A stretch of DNA of 64,000 bases, from NCBI GenBank assembly GCA_015698045.1, contig BLAL01000285.1, positions 434,001 through 498,000 on the forward strand. The letters are read 5' to 3'. The notes below the pieces were generated by a model. That model had not been told where the DNA came from, searched no databases, and worked only from the letters and a program-made list of their open reading frames with translations. Source of the stretch: Rhizophagus clarus. Lineage: Eukaryota > Glomeromycota > Glomeromycetes > Glomerales > Glomeraceae. The position numbers were made by a program, and so were the translations under genes. Positions 23,436 through 33,859 of the stretch are shown in pieces; positions within the stretch are counted from its first letter, which is position 1; every line of letters starts with the position of its first letter.

Positions 23436-23602
23436 ATTATATAACGAAAGACTATATATTTCTATGCAAAGATCACATAAAATATCCGTCTGTCCACCCG
23501 CTCAAAAATTGAGTCGATGCGTGATTGGTTCATTTAGTTACACTTGTGCTCTGGACTTAATAACAGTTCTGAAACCGTTCCCTAGTAAAGACATTTTATA
23601 AA

Positions 23603-23856
23603 ATCATCAGGAAATTTTTTTTGTGTAAAAAATATGCAAATTTTTGTGCATAAAAAAATTGATTTGCACACCCTGAAAATGCACATTATTTGCATATTTA
23701 ATATATAAAATGTAAATTTCATGCAATATATTGCATTAATTTTTATACAAACTTTGAACAAAAAATTATATATGCAATATTGTTAACTATGTTGCATAAA
23801 TTTTGAGAAATTAAACATTTGTACAATATTGAATACCCTGAAAATTTCGTGATGAT
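23603..23856. mobile_element. Candidate MITE, TIR ATCATCASGAAATTTT, near-perfect 8-bp TSD
   Basis: The left end is ATCATCAGGAAATTTT and the right end in reverse complement is ATCATCACGAAATTTT (15 of 16 match). Flanks are TTTATAAA (23595-23602) and ATTATAAA (23857-23864), 7 of 8 alike. The interior repeats TGCATA/TTGCATA/TGCAAAT words on both strands and contains 'ccctgaaaat' twice. No empty copy is seen in this window, so the call is weaker than the others. Confidence 0.6.
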
Positions 23857-23869
23857 ATTATAAAAAGCT

Positions 23870-25440
23870 ATTCAGTTTACTAACGAATGTAAGTTATTTA
23901 TTATAATAGCTAATCAATATTTGTACAATAAGTACTTTTTTGGTATATGAAATTTAGAAAACTTACTACTATATTGCGGGAAAAATTCCGAACTTAATAG
24001 TATAAAAAAGATTGGAAAATTCATATATATATAATTGCTTCCTTAATATTTTAAATGACGTACACAAAATATAAAGAAGTTATAAATCAAAACTGACCAA
24101 TAAAATTCGTCATCTGAACCACGTGATACCTAACGAATTTGGTGGATTTCAGCCATCAAAAAAAGCTCGAAGCCTCGAACACTCCTATTTCTCCCGAGGG
24201 GCATACTCGTCTGTTTTAAATTCGGCTTCTGAACTTACCAACTTTTACTATAAATATTTATGGAAAAAATAATTTTAAAATAATTTAATAAATCCATAAA
24301 TTTTTCTGGAGCTTTTTCACCATCAAGTTACTTACTGAATCATGTGCTTTGGAATTTTCTATGAAAAAAGCATCCAAAAATTCCTTTTTGTAGAATTCAA
24401 ATTTACATAGGGAAGTTAAGACTTTTTTTAACCCAGTTCGTGTACCAAATCTAGTTCCTTTATTCAAAGAGCCGTATGGACATTACTGAACCAGTCACTA
24501 GTATTTAATAGATACTTAGAGAATTTTTGAGTTACATTCCTGTTTTTATTTAACAAACGTTATGCCATCGTGCATAAATAGGAATTGATATTAACATTTG
24601 AAGTGATCTAGCGGGTTAATAGGAAAATTTCGACGTTTTTGTTTATATCATATTTATTATTTTTATTAAATAGATTATCATTTCTTAATAATACTATGAA
24701 ATTTAAACATCAAAAAAAAAAAATAAATAAAACTTAAGAAACCATCTGAATCAATTAATGACAGGTTGTTTTCTATTTGGTTAATTTGATGCTCTTATGA
24801 TCAATATCTTAAAAAATAATTCTTTTATTTTGCACGAAAGTAAAGAAATATACGCTCGATCAAATTTTGTTCGACGCAGAATATTAGTTATATAAATATA
24901 TACGTGTTCCCTCTCTCTTCCCCTTGTAGTTGTGGTAGTAGGTAGTGACGTGGTTACATAATGCAAAAAGCATTATAGTTCAATGCACAAATTGGAAAAG
25001 CTCATGGGTACCAATAGGACCGGTCTGTTGTGGCTATTCGTAATTTTTATTGTGTACACTTCTTAAGAAATCTATTGTGATGGACCGTAGTACAATACTT
25101 TATTATTACACCATTAAATTCCTCATTTATTTAATTTATTTACAATATATGTTTTACATGAAAAGTCTTGCATAGTACAATTAGTGCATCATAATAGACG
25201 TATATTTGTTAAGCCTTCAAATGATGCATTACTCTTTATGAAATCATTTTAATTCAATCACGCTAATTATAAAAAGCTAAAATTATAAATACAACAAAGA
25301 AATTTTTAAATAAAGAGGCGTAAATTTCTGTACATTTTGTGTGAAATTTATTTTTGAAAATAGAAATTGTTCTTCAGAAAATCGAAACGAATAAAACATC
25401 ATGCAGGGGTTTAAATAAAAATATACTTATTAATTAATTC
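23870..25440. other. Intergenic, no gene recognised
   Basis: A 60-codon minus-strand frame at 24285-24467 (MNKGTRFGTRTGLKKVLT...) is less AT-biased than its surroundings but has no recognisable domain and no paralogue here. A CT-rich run lies near 24910. Confidence 0.4.
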
Positions 25441-25444
25441 AATA

Positions 25445-26720
25445 TTTTATCTACGTATGTAAAACAATAAAATTTTATGTTGTTCATTGTCTACGATTGA
25501 TCAGATGAGTTACACATGCTGTTTCAAATAAAGTCTCAGGCAAAAATAGGACAATTGATATGAAATCCGTTAATTTATTTTATTGTGATTGAAAAATTAC
25601 ATGCAATAATGTTCGGAATTAATAGTCATTTTTAGGTAAAGTACTATGAAACGTACAATACTATGAAATGTAAAATGGATAATACTAATATGATGAAATC
25701 CGATTTTTTAAAATAAAAATTTATTATCATAAATCGATATTCCGTTGAGAAAGTAGCAATTTTAATCGTTTCATTTGTAAATAAGATCTTTTTTGATCTA
25801 ATAGTGAAATAGTGTTATGTGTGACAAACTGCCGATCATAATAATACTCAAAATGTTTCTACAAAAGGGCCATAAGACGGTTCATTAAGGACTCGAGGTC
25901 TTCTCTTTGACAATAATTCGCTATTTATGTAATGATTTTGTAATAATATACCATTAATTTGTAAAAATAGAACATGTTTGTGGTACAAATATATTAAGTA
26001 AAAAGCAAAAGTGTTTTATTTGTAATTACAAATGTCTCCTAAATTATTATTTACATTTACATGCATGTTTTATTTCTAACAATTCGCTCAGTTGGAGCGG
26101 CTTGGTAAAGCAATAAATGAACACCAAAAGCCTTTGGTCGACGTAATTTATAAACATCGATCACGGGTATAAATTTTTTTTTTTAAATTGAATCTTGTTT
26201 TGTCTGAAAGTAATGTTACATATTATTTATGAACTCATCAAAAAAGGTAGTTTATTTATGTATGTATGGGGCTATGTTTTGATGCATTTTCAATGTAAGG
26301 AGTTAAATTTAACTCACATCGGTTAATAACGAAGAATTTGGAATTTATTTACTAAAATAGTTTATGAAAATAACAACGATGTCACATGCGTTTCCAAAAA
26401 TGATATATATAAAGAAGTTATCTAAATGATTATTACCGTTCAGCTAGTAAAGAAAGTTGGTAGGTAGGTATTCTGACTTTTCATTTTGTTAAATTTAGAC
26501 GTTTCCCCAAGTTTTTGTTAAATTATTTTAGTTAGCTTTTTATAATTAGTATAGTTAGTATAGTTGGTATAGTTAACGTAATAAATATTTTATAGCTTAG
26601 AGACACGATGAATCATTCGTGAAATGCTAATAATCTTTTTAATGAAAAACACTAGTTTTTATGGACTGTCGATATAAATGGAAGAGGATTCATCCTATCA
26701 ACAAGAAAATAAGTTCACGC
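25445..26720 (+). repeat. Segmental duplication F: uninterrupted partner of blocks E1 and E2
   Basis: This continuous block is the 5' flank of the 26.7 kb kinase gene. Its inverted counterpart at the left of the window is broken into 1-490 and 5330-6275 by the ~4.8 kb block A. It therefore represents the pre-insertion arrangement. Confidence 0.8.
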
Positions 26721-28251
26721 CAAAGGAATTGAAAGATTGCCCAGAATGTAATAACCCTAGAATTTCTTTTGGATGGTGCAAAGAATGTGAAACTAATTCT
26801 ATGAAAGAAAATTTTTTTTATTGGACATCAGGAAATAAAGAGATTGATGAATTAATTCGTTACACTCAACTAAACGCTACCCAAGCTTGTGATTACTTAG
26901 AGTGGATCCCTTTTGAGAACTTCGAACTAGTTAAATATATCGGTAAGGGTAGATTTAGTAGCGTTTATTCAGCCCTTTGGATGGAAGGTCCTAGATGGAT
27001 TTGGGATGATGTCGCTCAAGAATGGACTCGTGGCGGCCCAATAAATGTTGCTTTAAAACGTCTTGATAACTCTCAAAATATTTCACGTTCTTATATAAAT
27101 CAGGTAACTATTTTTACATGATGAATTTAAACTTTTGAATAAACTAAATCATTAATTGCTGAATTTTTGAGACGATTGCATCATAAAATTTCTGAAAACG
27201 GAAAAATAATGACGGTATAAAGTATCCGCTTGTGTGACTTTTTCACGAACCATCAGATAGAATTTCTATGAGCATAAAAAATATTATGCGTTAAACCTGC
27301 ATATAATGAATAGTTTGTATGATTATTTATAATATAATAGATGAGACGTATTACAGCATATATACGATTAGTTACAATTTTTATTTACTATGACATTGTA
27401 TTTATTTTTTCTATTGCCGCCAATAGATTAAAACATACCATAAATGTTTACAATCCGCTTCATTGGCTGGAACATTTGGTATTACGAAAGATCCAACATC
27501 CAATTATATGATTGTAATGAAGTACTACGAAAACGGGAATCTTTATCAATATCTTGATCATTGTAATGGCGTTCTTTCTTGGAGAGATATGATCGATATA
27601 TTATGGGGAATTGCCGGAGGTCTTGAAAGAATTCATTCCGAAGGGAAAATTCACGGAAATCTTCACGGAGGAAATTTACTTGTCGAAGACGAAAAGGTTT
27701 CTACGGATGCTCGTATTAGCGATGTAGGTCTCCATGGACCGTGTGACAGTGACATAAATAATAGTCTAATTCAAAGATACGGTGTCTTACCATATGTTGC
27801 ACCAGAAGTTTTACGTGGTGAACATCCTAGTACTGCCTCTGACATATATTCATTTGGAATTATTATGAATTCTCTAGCGACCGGAAAAAGACCTTGGTAT
27901 AACATAGCACACGATATTAATTTGGTAAAGGATATTTGCGATGGAAAAAGATTTGATATCCCTGAAGATACTCCTAATTTTTATGCAGAATTAATGCAAC
28001 AATGTTGGGATAATGATCCAGAAAACCGTCCAACTGCGTCCTATTTAAATGAAAAATTAGGAGAATGGATTATTTTAATCTGTGATGATCCTAATCCTTC
28101 AAAAATTTCAGAAGAGAATTCTATTGCTGAAGAAAAGAGATGGAGAAAAATTTCTCAAATGTCTAAAAAAGTCTCTCTTCCGGAAATACACCCCGACACA
28201 TATTTTACAAGTATGCCTCTGCATTTCTCGAACGACATGAAATTTTGCTAA
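26678..28251 (+). CDS. Zinc-ribbon/TKL protein kinase family member, predicted pseudokinase (416 aa)
   Basis: Two exons, 26678-27103 and 27427-28251, joined in phase 0 (CAG|GTAACT ... AATAG|ATT). N-terminal zinc-ribbon-like C21-x2-C24-x9-C34-x2-C37. A linker with DYLEWIPFENFELVKYI leads into the kinase domain: glycine loop G89-K-G91-R-F-S-S-V, a long Trp-rich beta2-beta3 insertion (PRWIWDD...QEW), and beta-3 lysine K127. The hinge region is MIVMKYYENGNLYQYL. The catalytic loop is H218-G-N220-L-H-G-G-N225, so the HRD aspartate is Asn. D241-V-G replaces DFG. The activation segment ends YVAPE (267-269), followed by SDIYSFG and CWDNDPENRPTA. The tail has a HPDTYFTSMPL motif. Residue 142, where the family alpha-C glutamate is expected, is Gln. 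ATP binding may persist, but ordinary phosphotransfer is doubtful. AATAAA at 28279 is a likely poly(A) signal. Confidence 0.9.
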
Positions 28252-28299
28252 ACTGAATGAAAATATACTATTGTATGTAATAAATATAACTTCGTTATT

Positions 28300-30140
28300 A
28301 TTAAATTATTATTAGCTATACCCTAATTTTGTCATAACATTTAGCCAATCATATACATCGTTGTAACGAAACGACCAATTAAATCTTACAATAAATTTGA
28401 AAAGGTTCATTATATTGAGGGCCGACTGTACACACTATATGATACAATTATAGTTTTCAGGCCTGGAATACGACAATGTCAGCCGATACCTTTAAAAAAA
28501 AGATTATTTTTCGGGTCCTATTCCTTGATTCGTTGTAATTTTATCATTGAATGAAGTTTAATAAATAAATTCAATACAAATGAAGAAATGACAAATACAA
28601 ATGGCAATGACAAATAACAAATGACAAATCATCGTTTAAATGGAATCACATGACAAACATCAAACAACATCAACATACCGAATGGGAATAGTCAATAATT
28701 ACTAACTATCTAATTATTATGTAAACTGGACATTACCGAGCCCAATCACATTTCTAATTTGTAGAAGCAACATTAAACGAAAAAATGCAACTACGAATTA
28801 TAAAATAATAATATTACCAAAAAGTTGACCTTCTCTCCGTTGAATGAAAAATTTGCATGGACTTTCTGTTGGTTTTTTTTTATCAAATCTTAATTTTAGA
28901 TGAGCACGTTAATTTTTGTAGATTTAAAATTTTCTTGATTTTTCGACTAGTATTAATAGGAATTTTATTTTTATAAATTTACGAATTTTTATAAATTCTT
29001 TTGAGTAAATGCAAAATTATATTCGTCTAATATGAGTTCTTAAATTCCCAACGTTATACAATTGTAAATTGATAAAATTTTATAAATGAAGCTATTAAGT
29101 ATTACTGTAATTTTTTTTTTTTTTTTTTTTTTTTTTTGTAAAACGGTATTTTCATGATAATTTGATATGCATGGTATGAATTAAAAAAAAAGAATTTTTT
29201 AAAAATTTTATAGGGCCGAAAAGTAACCTACAAAATTTATTTCTTTAAAACAGACCAAATTTGCGCAATACTGTTACGTTAGAAAATTACCATCAATGTT
29301 CAGAATGTTTGATATATCCGATTTATCAGACATGTTGAATATATATCAAATATTTTACATATTTTATTTATTTGACATATTTTATATATTCGAAATATTG
29401 CATATGTTTAATTAGTTTGATATGTTTAATATGTTTGATATAGAATTATTATAATAAAATTTGTTATAAAAGGAGCATGAAAAAATTCGAGATAAAGTTT
29501 TACTTTATTTGCGTTATCTCACGATAATATACAGTTTATTTTTGTTTTATATCCTTTATTCGTGTCTGATTGTGTATGCTGAAGCGTTTGCTACACTTTA
29601 TTTACGTCTGATTGGATGTTCGTTTACCGGTAATTTCGTTGATCAAATTATCCTATTATTCCTATACACTTTATATATTTTATATACCGCTTATCTTTAT
29701 AAGCATTTAAAGAACTGACCCAAACAATACGAATAATCGGTTTTCCGAATACAAGTAATTGTCAGCTACTGGAGCCGTGAAAATTAAATGGCTTGGTCAT
29801 CTAAATCGCGTTGATGTAACAATTTGGAATTTCTTTGGCTATTTTTTTTTGTATTTAAGACGTTGAATTTCCTATTCTTAAAATTTTATCTTAATTACTA
29901 TGATCAGCTTTGAAAAACGTTTTAATTATCAGCACTTCACGTCATAAAAAAGTTTATCTATATTAGTATATTTATATTTTGAAATACAGATCGCATACAG
30001 TCGTAGATGGCCGTACGCTGTAAAATTTTGTTTTTTATGTCTTTGCCATTCATTCTATCATAAATCTGTTTGTTTTATGAAAAATACTTTTCTTTCATTG
30101 TATATAGAATTTCATATAATCAGAATAAGTTACTACGACA
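28300..30140. other. Intergenic, no gene recognised
   Basis: Contains a ~29-base poly-T run near 29110-29138 and, at 29340-29440, a degenerate run of 'tttgatatatt/tttgacatatttt' words (ATAT-based minisatellite). 'ttttatagggccg' near 29205-29217 looks like a single right end of the CCCTATAAAA element family, but no left partner was found. The 69-codon frame at 29509 is hydrophobic and unsupported. Confidence 0.45.
29280..29450. repeat. Degenerate 'TTTGATATAT/TTTGACATATT' minisatellite
   Basis: Words such as 'gtttgatatat', 'atttgacatatttta', 'agtttgatatgttt' and 'tgtttgatatag' recur every 12-20 bp across this stretch. Unit length is irregular. Confidence 0.55.
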
Positions 30141-30149
30141 GAAGGATTG

Positions 30150-30690
30150 TATACATTATCGCCGTTTTCGAATTGGTTAATCAGGTGATTTGTCGATCAT
30201 TTATAATGAAAAAAATACCGAAAACACAGAAAACACAGAAAACATCCAAAAAAATTAAAAGAAATTATTAAAAATATACAAGAAAATTAATAAATAATTA
30301 TATGAATTAATTTTATATAATAATTATAAATAATTTTATTAAAAAATAATAAACTATATAAAAAAAAATGAATTTTTCGTTCACGAGTTCACGATTAAAA
30401 AATTCTTTATTTTTTTCTAACATTATCTAAATATTAAATAATTCTAAGCCCTATAAACTCATGATAAGAATATATTGGATTAATGAAATAATATAGAAAA
30501 CCTTTCAAGTGATTATTTTCTAAAAAAAAATGAAAAATCTCAATTAGAATAAGTTATTTATAAAACATAAAGAACTCATAATAAAATAATACAAAATAAC
30601 AACAATAAATAAAATTTTACGCTCTAATTGATATATTTTTATGATATTTAATAAAATTTTATAGTAAAACTTACTTGTAATCTCAGAAGA
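30150..30690 (+). repeat. Segmental duplication G: direct, diverged copy of 3295-3900
   Basis: Follows block A in order. Matches are 'cgaattggtt-atcaggtgattt', 'ataccgaaaacacagaaaac', 'aaataattatatgaatt-atttatataataat', 'tgataagaatat...aaaacctttcaagtgatta' and 'attagaataagttatttataaaacat'. It is more diverged than the A/B pair, so it is an older copy. Confidence 0.7.
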
Positions 30691-31289
30691 ATCAGGTGGA
30701 ATTGTTAGTAATCGCTTTGGAATCAAAAACAGGAATCGCGACACTTAGGACAACTTTTCATAATAAAATATATACTAAAATAAAAACTTTAAATACTCTA
30801 GTTATGAAGTTTATGTCAAGGCTAAAAGTTGTATATAAAGTGCTCTGTGAGAAAAATTTAACAGTACGACTTCTATGGTTTTCTGCGTAATCGCCATTTT
30901 ATTTATAAAATGATCGACATGATGCAGATTCAACCATTTCGAAAACCGCGATAAAATCCGTGTATCATTTGGATCTTTGTTTGCTTTCTTTAGAAATTCA
31001 TTTATTCAGGTACCGTCCCTACGAAATTTGTCATTCGAATTATATTTCGAAATTATTATTACTTAAAAATTCACTTTAGAAATTAGAACGCTTTAAATCT
31101 TAGATGTCGTAGGAAGAAGAAAGAATAATCCTCCCATTAAAAATAGTAAATAAAATAAGGAAAAAATTAGGCCGAACAAATTTAATTATCTGTTTTTACG
31201 TCCTTTTTTCCAGAATTTAATGTACTGAGAATTATAATTTAGGCTCGAATTAGAAAATATTTTTTTTTAATTTTGACCAAAAGTATTTA

Positions 31290-31320
31290 TAAAAAAAGAA
31301 AAAAAAAAAAAAAAAAAAAA
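31290..31320. repeat. Poly-A run of about 30 bases
   Basis: A near-uninterrupted run of A in an otherwise AT-rich intergenic stretch. No coding sequence is recognised in the surrounding 30.7-31.7 kb. Confidence 0.7.
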
Positions 31321-31707
31321 TTATTTCAATATAATTCCAGCCAAAATTAATGATATTTCTGTCCATTCTTTTTCCTATCTCTACCCCCTATAATATGAAG
31401 GGAAAAAAAAATAAATAAACAACAAAGAAAAATAAAAATAAAATAAATAAATTATTGATAATAAAAATGAAATCGTTCATACCAGCAAGTTTAAACATCT
31501 CTATCGCATATAACTCTCTAACTTGCCAGTTTTTTTATTCCCAAAAAAATTCCTGAAATATTTTTAGATACTGTACATACATTGCTGAAACTAAAATTTT
31601 AAACACTTATATTAGGCTTTTATTGGATAATTTATTAAGGATGAGGATATAATGACTATGCGATATGATTATAAATTATTATATAACGATTTTTTTTTTT
31701 CTGTCAA

Positions 31708-31830
31708 GATGGATTTCATGAATGATGATAACGAGAAATTAAGTTTTCCCCAAAAGAATTGAAAGTATATTCCAGGGATATATCGCAATAGAACGGTAAA
31801 TTCTACCCCAAATTCTTATAGTAATTGGTG
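31708..31830 (+). pseudogene. Possible relic of a kinase 5' end
   Basis: 'atggattt...gagaaattaagttttccccaaaagaattgaaag' resembles the family start (ATG...GAAATAAGTTCAC-CCAAAGGAATTGAAAG, NKFTPKELKD). It is shifted in frame and the zinc-ribbon cysteines that should follow are unrecognisable. It lies ~0.5 kb beyond the 3' end of the minus-strand kinase at 32313. The match is short, so the call is tentative. Confidence 0.35.
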
Positions 31831-32312
31831 AATCACGTCTTAAAAGTCCATTTAACGATTATTTGGATAAATTATGATATCATAACATAAATTTCTTTAT
31901 TCGGCTGATAAAAATTTTTCTTTATCTTGAATAAATAGATACATACAAGAATTAAATACATAATTGTTCAATGAAGCATACTATCGCAGTAAAAATAACG
32001 TCTTTTGGAGATAACATTTTTACCGCGTCTTATAGTAATATCACAAATAAATGAAAACTTAAAATTTTGTTTATTTTACCAATCATTAAAATGAATTATA
32101 AGCTTACGAAAGAAAAATTTAAAATTGCCCACCAAATAAAATGTAATCTTTCAAGCTCTTTGAATAGAACCGAACGGATCAGTATAATTTACATAAATAT
32201 CCAGTAAAGAATTAGTATATTTAGACAATAAATAATTAATAAAAAATTTTTTGTTAATAAATATTTTAAACCTTCACAATTATCAGTAATTCTCGGGTTT
32301 ATTCGTAATGAC

Positions 32313-33844
32313 TTAAACTATTTGGTAATGCAAAGGAATACTTGTATAATATGCTTCTGGATGTATCTCAGGATGAGAATTTTTTTGTGAAGATTGAGAA
32401 ACAATTTCCCATCGTTTCTCCTCAGCTATAGAGTTTTCATCTGCAATTTCTGAGGGGTTTGGATCGTCACAAATTAAAATGACCCATTCTCCTAGCTTTT
32501 CATTTAAATCGGATGCCGTTGGCCTATTTTCCGGATCATTATCCCAACATTGTTGCATTAATTCTGAATAAAATTTTGGTGTATCTTCAGGAATCTCAAG
32601 TCTTTTACCATCACATATATCCTTTGCCAAATTAATATCATGCGCTCTATTATACCATGGCCTTTTTCCAGTTGCAAGTGTATTCATAACAATACCAAAT
32701 GAATAAATGTCGGAGGCAGTACTATGATTTTCTCCACGTAGAACTTCTGGAGCAACATATGGTAAAACTCCATATTTTTGATATGAACTTTTGTTCTTAT
32801 CATTACATGGTCCATGGAGACCTACATCGCTAATACGAGCATCTGTGGAAACTTTTTCGTCTTCAACAAGTAAATTTCCTCCATGAATATTTCCATGGAT
32901 CTTTCCTTCGGAATGAATCCTTTCAAGTCCTCCAGCGATTCCCCATAGAATATCGATCATGTCTCTCCAGGAAAGAATTCCATTACAATGATCAAGGTAT
33001 TGATACAAGTTACCGTTTTCGTAGTATTTCATTACAATCATATAATTGGATGTTGGATCTTTTGTAATGCCAAATGTTCCAGCTAATGAGACCGATTGTA
33101 AACATTTATGATAAGTTTTAATCTATTAAAAAATAAAGAAAGAAAGAAATAATTTATGAAAATACGATAATAACATATTCACATTTTATTCTCATTCAGA
33201 AATTATGATTACCTTTCTTATAAAAAAAGAACGTCCGGAAATTGCTGTCGAAATATCTGGGAATTCGGAAAATGCCCAGGAAAATTACAATAATCCGGCG
33301 GAATAACGCAATTTCACTAGGACATTTCCATTTTCCAGACATTTTGGCGATAATTTCCGGACATTCTTTTTTTATAAGGCTTCTGAACATTTATTCGTTA
33401 TTATTAAATATAGTTTACCCGATTAATATAGGAACTTGAAATATTTTGTGAATTGTCAAGACGTTTCAAGACGACATTTATTGGTCCAGCTCGAGTCCAT
33501 TCTTGCGCATCATCATCCCAAATCCATCTGGGCCCTTCCATCCAAAGGGCTGAATAAATACTACTAAATCCACCTCTGCCAATATATTTAACCATTTCAA
33601 ATTTCTCAAAAGGGATCCATTCCAAGTAATCACAAACTTGAGCGGCATTCAATTGACTATGTCGGATTAACTTGTCAATCTCTTCATTTCCTGATGTCCA
33701 ATAAGAAAAGTTTTCTTTCATAGAATTGGCTTCACATTCCTTACACCATCCGAAAGAAATTCTAGGTTTATTACATTCTGGACAGTCATTCAATTCTTTC
33801 GTAAAAGTATTTCTTAGTTGACAAGATGAATCTCCCGTCTCCAT
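32313..33844 (-). CDS. Zinc-ribbon/TKL protein kinase family member, predicted pseudokinase (411 aa)
   Basis: Exon 1 is 33844-33419 and exon 2 is 33122-32313 (minus strand), joined in phase 0 (CGG|GTAAAC ... AATAG|ATT). Zinc-ribbon C21/C24/C34/C37. Glycine loop G89-R-G91-G-F-S-S-I. The beta-3 motif is VVLK, with K127. The alpha-C position 142 is Arg where active relatives have Glu. The catalytic loop is H-G-N-I-H-G-G-N with Asn at the HRD aspartate, and DVG stands at DFG. The variable stretch after GPC is NDKNKSSYQK, one residue shorter than in its neighbours. YVAPE, SDIYSFG and CWDNDPENRPTA are intact, and the tail motif is HPEAYYTSIPL. The 296-nt intron is more than half made of a 164-bp MITE. 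The gene is convergent with the 26.7 kb copy, about 4 kb away. Confidence 0.9.
33216..33379. mobile_element. 164-bp MITE inside a kinase intron, TIR YCTTATAAAAAAAG, 3-bp TSD (CTT)
   Basis: The left end is TCTTATAAAAAAAGAACGTC and the right end in reverse complement is CCTTATAAAAAAAGAATGTC; the match continues through CGGAAATT. CTT is duplicated at 33213-33215 and 33380-33382. The TATAAAAAA plus TGTCCGGA arrangement and the 3-bp duplication link it to the 6963-7612 element. It lies wholly within the intron (33123-33418) of the minus-strand kinase and leaves both splice sites intact. Confidence 0.8.
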
Positions 33845-33859
33845 TTTGGATGAAAGAAT

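Noticed and set aside
29205..29217. Single 'tttttatagggccg'-type end of the CCCTATAAAA family
   Set aside because: No partner end in the preceding 2 kb; it may be chance in AT-rich DNA.
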